Shown here: positions 56,714 to 64,000 of the stretch, in pieces
How positions within the stretch are numbered: position 1 is the stretch's first letter
How the letters are laid out: every line of letters begins with the position of its first letter
Source: Actinoplanes aureus
Lineage (GTDB): Bacteria; Actinomycetota; Actinomycetes; Mycobacteriales; Micromonosporaceae
NCBI RefSeq assembly: GCF_015704865.1
Contig: NZ_JADQTO010000006.1
Span: 282,601-346,600 of the forward strand
Length of the DNA: 64,000 nucleotides
Direction: 5' to 3'
Notes under the pieces: generated by a model
Seen by the model: the letters and a program-made list of their open reading frames with translations, nothing else
Told to the model about the DNA's origin: nothing
The model's database searches: none
Made by a program: the position numbers and the translations under genes

Positions 56714-59700
56714 GTGCCGAAAGCCCTCAGCTACGCCGACGCGGTACGCATCCTCGGGCAGGGCCCGGATGACGAGTGGGTACGCCGGCTCAACGACGTG
56801 ACCGGGGGACTGCTGCTCGGCGCGACGATCACCACCACCGGTGTGCTCGGCTGGTTCGACGCGCACGCGCAGTTCGCGAAGCTCTCGCAGCAGGTCGTCA
56901 AGATCTTCTCGCAGCGGCTGACCGGTGCGCACCGGCTCAGCCGGACCGAACGCGTCGCCGCCGCGCACACGGTCGTCGTCATCGCCGCCTTCTTCGAACG
57001 GCTGGCCGAGGACGTGCCGTTCAAACTGGCCGAGGCGGCACTGTCCGAGGAGGATCAGCTACGGCTGGCCACCCGGGAGGCGAGCCATGCGCAGAGCCTT
57101 GCCCACCGGGCCCTGCGAGCCGCGGTCCGCCTACCCGAGCCGCACGGCTTCCGGGACGCCTACCTGAGCGACCTGGCCGCCTACTACCGGCAGCTCGCCC
57201 TCAGCGCCGAGGCCTTCCTGCACGGGCTGGCCCTCTGGGACCGCCTCGGTCCCGGCCGGGAGGAGGCGGCCAGGCGCGCGCTCAACCGGCTTCCGGACCG
57301 CGCGGTCCAGCGATACGAGGAACTGCTTCTCGACCTGCGGATCGACTGCCCCGAGGTGGATCTCTGGCTGCGCGACGAGCAGGCGAGCGCTCTGCTCTTC
57401 TCGGTACGGGAGAACCATGAGCTGATGCGCCGCCTCGCCGGTCCGGCGGCCACGCCGACCGGCGTCGCCTACGTGCTGACCCGCGCGTACCGGGCCCTGC
57501 TCGAGCGGCCGGTCGTGGAAACCGGCGACCTGCCGGCCGGACTGGACGTGCCCAGCCTGCGAGCGGCGTACCTGCCGTCGCTGTTCCGGATCACCGAGGC
57601 GGGCCCGGACTTCGCGGCGAGTGACGAGCGGGTCTGGCAGGACGTGCCGGTCCGCTCCGATCTGCACCAGACGCTGGCCGGCTATCTGACCTCGCCGCGG
57701 GCGCAGACGGCCCCGATGGTGGTGCTCGGGCAGCCCGGCGCCGGCAAGTCGGTGCTCACCAAGGTGCTGGCCGCCGGGCTGGTCGAGGGCGACTTCCTGC
57801 CGATCAGGGTGCCGTTGCGCGACGTCGACACCGCGCTCGACCTGCAGCGCCACATCGAGGAGGCGGTGCGGGTCAACACCACCGAGACGATCACCTGGCC
57901 CCGGCTGGCCGAGGCGGCGGACGGGCGGCTGCCGGTGATCCTGCTGGACGGCTTCGACGAGTTGTTGCAGGCGACCGCGACCAGCCAGAGCGACTACCTG
58001 TACAAGGTCGCCGACTTCCAGCAGCGGGAGCGGGATCTGGGCCGGGCCGTCGCGGTGCTGGCCACGACACGGACCAGCGTCGCGGACCGGGCCACCGCGC
58101 CACCCGACACCTTGCTGCTCAGGCTGGAACCGTTCGACGACACCCGGATATCCAGCTGGCTTGCCGTCTGGCGGGAGACCAACGGGGCACGGCTGGCCGA
58201 GCGCGGACTGCGTACCCTGCCGGCCGAGGTCGCGCTCCGCTTTCCGGACCTGGCCGGGCAGCCCTTGCTGTTGCTGATGCTCGCCCTCTACGACGCCGAC
58301 GAGAACGGGCTGCAGCACACCGGCGAACTCTCGCCGGGCGAACTCTACGAGCGCCTGCTCACCACCTTCGCCCGGCGCGAGGTGCGCAAGGCCGGCCCGC
58401 ACCTCTCCGACGAGGAGTGCCAGCCCAAGGTCGAGCAGGAGTTACGCCGCCTCTCGGTGGTCGCGTTCGCCATGCTGAACCGCTCCGCGCAGTGGGTCAC
58501 CGAGGCGGACCTGGAACGCGACCTCGAGGCGATCTTCGGTGCCGCGCCCGGCGCCGACGGCGGGATAAATCCCGCCACCCTGCTTCTGGGCCGGTTCTTC
58601 TTCGTGCACCGGGCCCAGGCCGTCCGGGGACGGCAGACCCTTCAGACGTACGAGTTCCTGCACGCCACCTTCGGCGAATACCTCGTCGCGCGCTTCACCT
58701 GGCAGATGCTCGAAGAAGCCGTGGCCCGGGCGTCCGTCACCGCGTCACCCGGCTGGAACACCGACGACGGCCTGCTCGCCCGGCTGCTCTCGTTCGCACC
58801 CCTGGTGGTCCGGGCACCGATCGTCCGCTTCCTCGGCCAGATGGCGGCCCGGCTCGCCGAGAAGGGCCACCAGGACGACTGGCCCGGGACGCTCGCCCGC
58901 ATTTACCGCCGTAGCCAGCACCTGAACTGGGGCTTGCAGGCCGGCGAGTACCGGCCGGTGACCATGCGGATGCCGGCGCGCTATGCCGCCTACACCGCCA
59001 ACCTGATCCTGCTCGCCGTGATCGTCTCCGGCGAGCTGCGCTTCGGCACGCTTGCCGAGCCGGGACCGGCCGATCCGGCCCGGCAGTGGCACGACCAGGC
59101 GCTGCTCTGGCACTCCCAGCTCACCGACGAGGGCTGGGAAGGCATGATCGAGGCGCTGGAGATCAGTCCCTGCTGGGAGCCGGACGGCGTACGCGATCTG
59201 TGGCTCGCGGTCGGCCGCCACGAGCTCGGACTCCATCCCCCGGACCCGCGGTGGGTGTTCGAGGTGCCCGAGGGCGAGGCCGACTTCGTCGTGGGCGGGC
59301 AGATGCCGGCCACCTTTCGCCGCGCCATCGAGTTCGACGGCGGTGCCCGGAGTTACGCGTTGCTGCATGCCGTCGAGCCGCTGCTGCAGTCGCCGCTCGC
59401 CAACGGTCTCTGGCTGTTCGGTACCCCGGCGGGGGAGCCACGGTCGGTCGCCCGGAACCTGCTGACCGCGTTGTTGTCGGACGCCACCTGGAGCAACGCC
59501 GACGTGACCCGGCAGGCCTATCTTCAGTGTGCCGCCCTCGCCAGCGATTCGGTGCTGCCCGACGATGAGGCCGACGCACTCTGGAGGCTGCTCTGCAACG
59601 CCCTCCAGATCAACACGCGGCTTCCCCTCGCGGTCGTGCTCGAGGTGGTGAGTCAGCTGGATGAATGGCTGAGTGCCTGGGGCACGCCTCCCACGGATCG

Positions 59701-59914
59701 GCTGGTGCCGCTCCTGCACGCCGCCGGTGTGGTCCTGCTCGGCCGGGCACACACGGATCCGGACTCCGCCCAGCTGTTGGCGCGGATCTGCCGGCGACTG
59801 GTCAAGTCCGCTTCCGGGGAGCTGAGGGGCGCGGACAAATTCACCCGGACGGCGGTGGCCGCGATTGTCGCCGAGGTCGAGACACGCGGTGAGGCCGGTG
59901 GAATTTCGCTGTAG
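56714..59914 (+). CDS. NACHT-domain NTPase, candidate NLR-like defence protein
   Basis: A 1066-aa STAND NTPase. Residues 1-300 form a helical N-terminal domain (YADAVRILGQGPDDEWVRRL, TGAHRLSRTERVAAAHTVVV) of the type seen before NACHT modules in actinobacteria. The NACHT core has Walker A GQPGAGKSVLTK (339-350), Walker B LPVILLDGFDELLQ (about 404-417) with the small residue and acidic pair typical of NACHT, and sensor AVLATTRTS. It continues with a winged-helix-like part (ELSPGELYERLLTTFARREV). The C-terminal ~400 residues are helical and likely the sensor. No nuclease or TIR effector is recognisable, so the N-terminal helical domain may be the effector. GTG start at 56714. Defence role is inference from bNACHT proteins. 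Confidence 0.8.
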   Translation: MPKALSYADAVRILGQGPDDEWVRRLNDVTGGLLLGATITTTGVLGWFDAHAQFAKLSQQVVKIFSQRLTGAHRLSRTERVAAAHTVVVIAAFFERLAEDVPFKLAEAALSEEDQLRLATREASHAQSLAHRALRAAVRLPEPHGFRDAYLSDLAAYYRQLALSAEAFLHGLALWDRLGPGREEAARRALNRLPDRAVQRYEELLLDLRIDCPEVDLWLRDEQASALLFSVRENHELMRRLAGPAATPTGVAYVLTRAYRALLERPVVETGDLPAGLDVPSLRAAYLPSLFRITEAGPDFAASDERVWQDVPVRSDLHQTLAGYLTSPRAQTAPMVVLGQPGAGKSVLTKVLAAGLVEGDFLPIRVPLRDVDTALDLQRHIEEAVRVNTTETITWPRLAEAADGRLPVILLDGFDELLQATATSQSDYLYKVADFQQRERDLGRAVAVLATTRTSVADRATAPPDTLLLRLEPFDDTRISSWLAVWRETNGARLAERGLRTLPAEVALRFPDLAGQPLLLLMLALYDADENGLQHTGELSPGELYERLLTTFARREVRKAGPHLSDEECQPKVEQELRRLSVVAFAMLNRSAQWVTEADLERDLEAIFGAAPGADGGINPATLLLGRFFFVHRAQAVRGRQTLQTYEFLHATFGEYLVARFTWQMLEEAVARASVTASPGWNTDDGLLARLLSFAPLVVRAPIVRFLGQMAARLAEKGHQDDWPGTLARIYRRSQHLNWGLQAGEYRPVTMRMPARYAAYTANLILLAVIVSGELRFGTLAEPGPADPARQWHDQALLWHSQLTDEGWEGMIEALEISPCWEPDGVRDLWLAVGRHELGLHPPDPRWVFEVPEGEADFVVGGQMPATFRRAIEFDGGARSYALLHAVEPLLQSPLANGLWLFGTPAGEPRSVARNLLTALLSDATWSNADVTRQAYLQCAALASDSVLPDDEADALWRLLCNALQINTRLPLAVVLEVVSQLDEWLSAWGTPPTDRLVPLLHAAGVVLLGRAHTDPDSAQLLARICRRLVKSASGELRGADKFTRTAVAAIVAEVETRGEAGGISL

Positions 59915-59920
59915 AAATTC
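59901..59920. promoter_or_regulatory. AT-rich inverted repeat between NACHT and TRAP genes
   Basis: GAATTTC (59901-59907) and GAAATTC (59914-59920) form a perfect 7-bp inverted repeat around GCTGTA, overlapping the NACHT stop codon (59912-59914) and lying 14 bp before the TRAP permease ATG. Such AT-rich sequence is rare in this window. It could be an operator for the TRAP operon or a weak terminator; TAGTAG at 59923-59928 could be a -10 of a leaderless promoter. Confidence 0.4.
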
Positions 59921-59934
59921 TGTAGTAGTGGGAC

Positions 59935-62004
59935 ATGTGCGCGGCGACTAATGTCCGGTCCATGGGCGAAGATCGATCCGGCGGGCCGCCAGCCGAGCCG
60001 GCCGCGGTGCATTACGACGAGGAGGAGCGGCCGGCTCGTGAGCTTCCCGGCCGGGTCGGAGCGTTCGTCTCGATCGTCGCGTTCGGTGTCGCCCTGCTGG
60101 TGCTCTGGCAGGTGTTCCGGCCGCTCGCCCAGGGCAGCCAGTACTACCTGATCATCTTCTTGGCGGGGACACTGCCGCTGGTCTTTCTCGCGTACCGATC
60201 GGGGTTCGGTAACGGCCGGGAGCTGCCCGGCGTGAGCGACTGGGTGCTGGCCGCCGGGGCGCTGCTGGTCTGCCTCTATCCGCTGAACCCGTTCGACGGC
60301 GGCTACAACGCGTTCCTCGACCGGCAGGGTCTGCTGGAACCGATCGACGTGATCTTCGGCGCGGTGCTGCTGGTGCTGGTGATCGAGGCGTGCCGGCGGA
60401 CCACCGGGTGGGCGCTGCCGATCGTCTGCCTGCTCTTCCTGGCGTACGGCTACTACGGCGGCCTGCTGCCTCAGCACCTGCCGGTGGCGCACGCCGGACT
60501 GGACTTCGCCCAGATCGTCGACGCCCTCTACAACTCGGGGAGCGGCTTCTACGGGACGCCGCTGGACGTCGCTGCCACGTACATCGTGCTGTTCACCATC
60601 TATGGCGCCGTGCTGGACCTGTCCGGCGGAAGCCGGTTCTTCGTCGATCTCTCGGTCGCCGCCTTCCGCAAGTCGCGCAGCGCGGCGGGACGCACCGCGG
60701 TGGCCGCGGGCTTCCTGCTGGGCACGGTCTCCGGATCCGGTACGGCCACCGCGGTCAGCGTCGGCGCGGTCACCTGGCCGATGCTGCGCAAGGCCGGCTA
60801 CCCCCGGGAGCAGGCCGGCGGGATGCTGGCCGCGGCCGGTGTCGGCGCCATCCTCTCGCCGCCGACCCTGGGCGCGGCCGCGTTCATCGTCGCCGAGTAC
60901 CTGAACGTCTCCTACCTGACCGTTCTCGGCTGGGCGATGATCCCGACCGTTCTCTACTACCTGGGCATCCTGCTCGCGGTGGAGATCGACGTGCGAAGGT
61001 TCGGGGTACGCGCGATCGACGCCCCGCAGACCAGCGCGTGGCGGCTGCTGGCCCGGTTCGGCTACCACTTCTCGTCGCTCGTGGTGATCGTCGTGCTCCT
61101 CGCGCTCGGCGAGACCGCCACCCGCGCGGTGGTCTACGCGACCATCCTGGCCGGCGCGCTGTCCTTCCTGGACCGCCGGCACTGGATGACCCCGCGACGG
61201 ATCTTTGTGGCACTATCCGCGGGCGTACGCGGAGTCCTGCCGGTCGTCGCGGTCTGCGCCGCCGCCGGCATCATCACCGCGACCACCACCAAGACCGGCC
61301 TCGGCGCGCAACTCGCCTCGCTGCTGGTCAACGGCGCGCAGGCGATCACCGACAACCCGACCGCGGTGCTGGCGCTGACCGTGGTGCTGGCGGCGTTCGC
61401 GCTGGCCCTGCTCGGCCTGGCGGTGCCGGTCACCGCCAGCTTCATCATCGGCTGGGTGATCATCGGGCCGGCGCTGCTCACCCTCGGCGTCCCGGCGCCG
61501 GCCGCGGCGATGTTCGTCTTCTACTACTCGGTGCTCTCCGAGGTCACCCCGCCCACCGCCCTGGCGGCGGTGGGCGCGAGCGCGATCACCGGCGGCCGGG
61601 CGATCCCGACCATGTGGCAGGCGTTGAAGTACGCGCTTCCGGCCTTCCTCGCCCCGATCGCGTTCGTCCTGACCGACAACGGCGAGTACCTGCTCGCCCG
61701 CGGGCCGGTGACCGGCATCCTCTGGACCACCGCGGCGGCGGCCCTGGCCGTGGTCGGCCTGGCGATCGCGACCGGTGGCTGGGTGCCGGGCGTCGGTCCG
61801 GCCGGCCCGGTGAGCCGGGTCCTCGCCGGTGCGGCCGGGCTGCTGCTGCTCTACCTGGAGCCGGTCGCGATCGCCGCCGGTATCGCCGCGCTGATCGTGG
61901 CCGCTCTCGTCGCGGCCGTCCAGCGCGGCCGCGGCGCGGACGAGCCCGCCGCGCCCGAAGTGCCGGACGCCGTACCGAAACCCGAGTCGTCCCCCCACGG
62001 ATGA
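59935..62004 (+). CDS. TRAP transporter fused permease (DctQ-DctM, TAXI type)
   Basis: A 689-aa inner-membrane protein with a charged N-terminal tail and about 16 or more TM helices. The first ~170 residues form the small DctQ-like part. The large DctM part has GSRFFVDLSVAAFRKSRSAAGR, FLLGTVSGSGTATAVSVGAV, and ILSPPTLGAAAFIVAEYLNV, the core ion-coupled transport motifs. It works with the binding protein that follows, importing organic acids such as dicarboxylates or glutamate using a cation gradient. I use ATG 59935; ATG 59962 (MGEDRSGG) is equally possible because neither has a clear ribosome site. A short terminal tail ends in PESSPHG. Confidence 0.93.
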   Translation: MCAATNVRSMGEDRSGGPPAEPAAVHYDEEERPARELPGRVGAFVSIVAFGVALLVLWQVFRPLAQGSQYYLIIFLAGTLPLVFLAYRSGFGNGRELPGVSDWVLAAGALLVCLYPLNPFDGGYNAFLDRQGLLEPIDVIFGAVLLVLVIEACRRTTGWALPIVCLLFLAYGYYGGLLPQHLPVAHAGLDFAQIVDALYNSGSGFYGTPLDVAATYIVLFTIYGAVLDLSGGSRFFVDLSVAAFRKSRSAAGRTAVAAGFLLGTVSGSGTATAVSVGAVTWPMLRKAGYPREQAGGMLAAAGVGAILSPPTLGAAAFIVAEYLNVSYLTVLGWAMIPTVLYYLGILLAVEIDVRRFGVRAIDAPQTSAWRLLARFGYHFSSLVVIVVLLALGETATRAVVYATILAGALSFLDRRHWMTPRRIFVALSAGVRGVLPVVAVCAAAGIITATTTKTGLGAQLASLLVNGAQAITDNPTAVLALTVVLAAFALALLGLAVPVTASFIIGWVIIGPALLTLGVPAPAAAMFVFYYSVLSEVTPPTALAAVGASAITGGRAIPTMWQALKYALPAFLAPIAFVLTDNGEYLLARGPVTGILWTTAAAALAVVGLAIATGGWVPGVGPAGPVSRVLAGAAGLLLLYLEPVAIAAGIAALIVAALVAAVQRGRGADEPAAPEVPDAVPKPESSPHG

Positions 62005-62039
62005 GTTCGTAGCGCACCACTCGTTCCCCGGAGGAGAAC

Positions 62040-63041
62040 ATGAGACGCATAGTGAGCACCGCACTGGTCGGCGCGCTCGCGGTGACGACCGCGGCGTGCG
62101 GCGGCCGGCAGGACAGCGCCGCCAGCGACACCGGCGGCGACGTCACCTGCGAGGTCGAGCAGGCGACCCGGATCGGCATCGCGACCGGGAACGCCACCGG
62201 CGTCTACTTCGCGCTCGGTAACGCGTACGCCGAGCAGATCAACGCGGCCGGCGGCAACGTCCAGGCGACGGCCGCCGAGACCGGCGCCTCGGTGCAGAAC
62301 ATCCAGCAGCTGGTCGCCGGCACGTACGACGTCGCCTTCTCGCTGGCCGACACGGCGGCGAACGCGATCAACGGCACCGGCAGCTTCACCGAGAAGCAGC
62401 CGATCGCCGCGCTGGCCCGCATTCACACCAACTACACCCAGGTGATCGTCCGCAAGGCGTCCGGCATCAAGGACGTCGCCGGGATGAAGGGCAAGCGGGT
62501 CTCCACCGGCTCGCCCAAGTCGGGCACCGAGGTGATCGCCAACCGCATCCTGACCGCGGCCGGGCTGAAGCCGGAGACCGACGTCCAGGCGCAGAAGCTG
62601 GACCTCACCAAGACCGTCGACGGGATGAAGGACGGCACGATCGACGCGCTGTTCTGGTCCGGCGGCCTGCCCACGCCGGGTATCACCGACCTGCTCACCA
62701 CGGCGAAGGACCAGGTCGAGTTCCTCGACATCACCCCGCTGCTGCCGGAGATGCAGAAGATCAACGAGGTCTATCAGGAGGGCAGCATCCCGGCCGCCGC
62801 GTACGGCACGGCCGCCGACGTGAAGACCATCGTGGTGCCGAACTTCCTGCTGGTCCGCGAGGACCTGGACCCGAACGTGGCGTGCGTGCTCACCAAGACG
62901 CTCTTCGACCGCAAGGCCCAGCTGGAACAGGCCAACGCGGCGGCCAAGGAGATCAACGTGCAGACCGCACGCCAGACCGCCCCGGTGCCGGTGCAGCGGG
63001 GCGCCACGAAGGCCCTGGACGACCTGGGCGCACCACAGTAG
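62040..63041 (+). CDS. TAXI-family TRAP transporter solute-binding lipoprotein
   Basis: A 333-aa extracytoplasmic binding protein. The signal peptide MRRIVSTALVGALAVTTAAC ends in a lipobox with Cys20. The TAXI signature is visible early: IGIATGNATGVYFALGNAYA, then ASVQNIQQLVAGTYDVAFSL and GMKGKRVSTGSPKSGTEVIA. It delivers substrate to the fused permease encoded 35 bp upstream. GGAGGAG precedes the ATG. Substrate class is probably an organic acid or amino acid, but cannot be specified. Confidence 0.94.
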   Translation: MRRIVSTALVGALAVTTAACGGRQDSAASDTGGDVTCEVEQATRIGIATGNATGVYFALGNAYAEQINAAGGNVQATAAETGASVQNIQQLVAGTYDVAFSLADTAANAINGTGSFTEKQPIAALARIHTNYTQVIVRKASGIKDVAGMKGKRVSTGSPKSGTEVIANRILTAAGLKPETDVQAQKLDLTKTVDGMKDGTIDALFWSGGLPTPGITDLLTTAKDQVEFLDITPLLPEMQKINEVYQEGSIPAAAYGTAADVKTIVVPNFLLVREDLDPNVACVLTKTLFDRKAQLEQANAAAKEINVQTARQTAPVPVQRGATKALDDLGAPQ

Positions 63042-63056
63042 AGCAGCGGAGATCCG

Positions 63057-63083
63057 CCGCCGCCCGGCTGAACCGGGCGGCGG
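63057..63083 (+). terminator. Candidate terminator after the TRAP-TAXI operon
   Basis: A perfect 11-bp stem CCGCCGCCCGG (63057-63067) / CCGGGCGGCGG (63073-63083) with loop CTGAA, 15 bp after the binding-protein stop. No T tract follows, which is frequent for actinomycete terminators. It separates the TRAP genes from the next gene. Confidence 0.6.
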
Positions 63084-63127
63084 CACCCGCGGTACACCCT
63101 GACAACAGCACAGCAGGGGAGACCGGG

Positions 63128-64000
63128 ATGACCGCCGTGACCCACCCACAGGTAATCACCGTCCGCCGCTCCGCCCTGGCCGCACGCGCCTCGATCGGGG
63201 TGTTCCTTCTCCTCAACCTCGTCGCCATCCAGCTGATGTTCCAGATCGCCGGCCCGCCGGCGCACAACCTGTTCGGTTCCATCGGCCGTCTCCTCGGCCT
63301 CCACCTGGCCTTCGCGATGGTCGTCCAGATCCTGCTGATCGCCCGCCTGCCGGTGCTGGACCGGGCGTTCGGCATGGACCGGCTCACCGGCTGGCACCGG
63401 TGGGTCGGCTTCACCATCTTCTGGCTCGCGATCCTGCACCCCTCGTTCGTGATCGTTGGCTTCGCCGTCTACGACAAGGTGTCGGTCCTCCGGACCGCGC
63501 TGACCCTGTCGAAGCAGCTGCCGGTGATCCTCGGCCTGATCGCGGTCGGCCTGATCGTGCTGGTCGTGGCCCTCTCCGTCCGGATCGCGCGGCGCCGCCT
63601 GTCCTACGAGACCTGGCACGCGGTCCACCTGCTGCTCTACGTCGTGGTCACGCTCGGCGTGATACACCAGCTCTACGAGGGCACCGCCTTCAGGATCAAC
63701 ATCTGGACCGAGGTGTACTGGTGGGGGCTGTGGGCGTTCGCCCTCGGTGCCCTGCTGACCGGCCGGCTGATCGTCCCGCTGATCCGCAACGCCCGGCACC
63801 GGCTGCGGGTCGCCGCGGTCGTCCCGGAGTCCGGCGACGTGGTGTCGGTGCACGTCACCGGCCGTGACCTGGACCGGTTGCCGGCCCGGGCCGGCCAGTT
63901 CTTCCTGTGGCGCTTCCCCGGGCACAACCGGTGGTGGCAGGTGAACCCGTTCTCCCTGTCCGCGGCGCCGAACGGCCGTTCGCTGCGGCTCACCGCCAAG
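63128..64000 (+). CDS. Ferric reductase-like membrane oxidoreductase (partial, cut by window end)
   Basis: The first 291 codons of a protein that continues past the window. The membrane part has about six TM helices with the His residues expected for two haems: LGLHLAF, TGWHRWVGF, AILHPSF and ETWHAVHLLLY. From about residue 225 an FAD-binding FR-type domain begins: VVSVHVTGRDLDRLPARAGQFFLWRF, then NPFSLSAAP (FAD motif similar to R-x-Y-S). An NAD(P)H-binding domain should follow outside. It would pass electrons from NAD(P)H through FAD and haem to ferric iron or another acceptor. The ATG at 63128 follows GGGGAGACCGGG. Confidence 0.87.
   Translation, partial: MTAVTHPQVITVRRSALAARASIGVFLLLNLVAIQLMFQIAGPPAHNLFGSIGRLLGLHLAFAMVVQILLIARLPVLDRAFGMDRLTGWHRWVGFTIFWLAILHPSFVIVGFAVYDKVSVLRTALTLSKQLPVILGLIAVGLIVLVVALSVRIARRRLSYETWHAVHLLLYVVVTLGVIHQLYEGTAFRINIWTEVYWWGLWAFALGALLTGRLIVPLIRNARHRLRVAAVVPESGDVVSVHVTGRDLDRLPARAGQFFLWRFPGHNRWWQVNPFSLSAAPNGRSLRLTAK

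Noticed and set aside
1-64000. tRNA, rRNA or CRISPR features
   Set aside because: I looked for cloverleaf-like sequences with conserved T-loop bases, ribosomal core motifs, and regularly spaced direct repeats, and saw none that I could support.

Overview
The window is very GC-rich, densely packed DNA with the codon bias of a filamentous actinomycete. Several features point to Micromonosporaceae, probably an Actinoplanes-like genus: a methyl-accepting chemotaxis receptor (these genera make flagellated spores), a large LuxR-type ATP-binding regulator, a DivIVA-like coiled-coil protein, MMPL, LacI and TetR families, and frequent GTG starts with 4-bp ATGA/GTGA gene overlaps. The taxonomic placement is inference. 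The first ~75 bases are an almost pure C/G run that looks like an assembly or contig-edge artefact.

Region 1 (100-5151) is an L-arabinose operon: a two-domain sugar ABC ATPase, two permeases and L-arabinose isomerase. The sugar-binding protein is not in the window. Region 2 (5275-13766) is mixed: a secreted LamG-type lectin, a DivIVA-like coiled-coil protein, a YtcJ-type amidohydrolase, a translationally coupled pair (a decayed SF1 helicase-like protein and a winged-helix protein), and a TetR/MMPL exporter pair with palindromic operators. A strong terminator and ~500 bp of non-coding DNA follow.

Region 3 (14257-23274) is a galactan-utilisation locus. A binding protein, two permeases, a LacI repressor and two tandem GH53 endo-galactanases are read leftwards, and a GH35 beta-galactosidase is read rightwards. 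The divergent intergenic region carries two identical 16-bp LacI-type operators 90 bp apart. The probable logic is: secreted GH53 enzymes cut galactan, the ABC transporter imports oligosaccharides, GH35 hydrolyses them inside the cell, and LacI controls both arms. With the arabinose operon this suggests growth on plant arabinogalactan.

Region 4 (26233-54951) is the main feature: about 29 kb of same-strand, mostly overlapping genes encoding an extracellular contractile injection system (eCIS, PVC/Afp-like). It has a Pvc16-like terminator protein, two sheaths and two tubes in alternation, a LysM baseplate protein, a spike split into gpD and gpV parts, a gp25 wedge, two J-like baseplate proteins, a tail-I protein, three tandem paralogues of an uncharacterised family, a probable tape-measure protein and the AAA+ ATPase. 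There are no capsid, portal, terminase or lysis genes, so it is not a prophage. The cluster ends with a 1238-aa modular protein resembling a polymorphic-toxin cargo with an unrecognised C-terminal tip, followed at once by a small gene in the immunity position. A LuxR-family regulator (23342-26119) lies just upstream.

Region 5 (55102-64000) has a chemotaxis receptor, a NACHT-domain NTPase that is a candidate NLR-like defence protein, a TRAP-TAXI transporter pair (fused permease and binding lipoprotein) and the 5' part of a haem/FAD ferric reductase-like protein cut by the window end.
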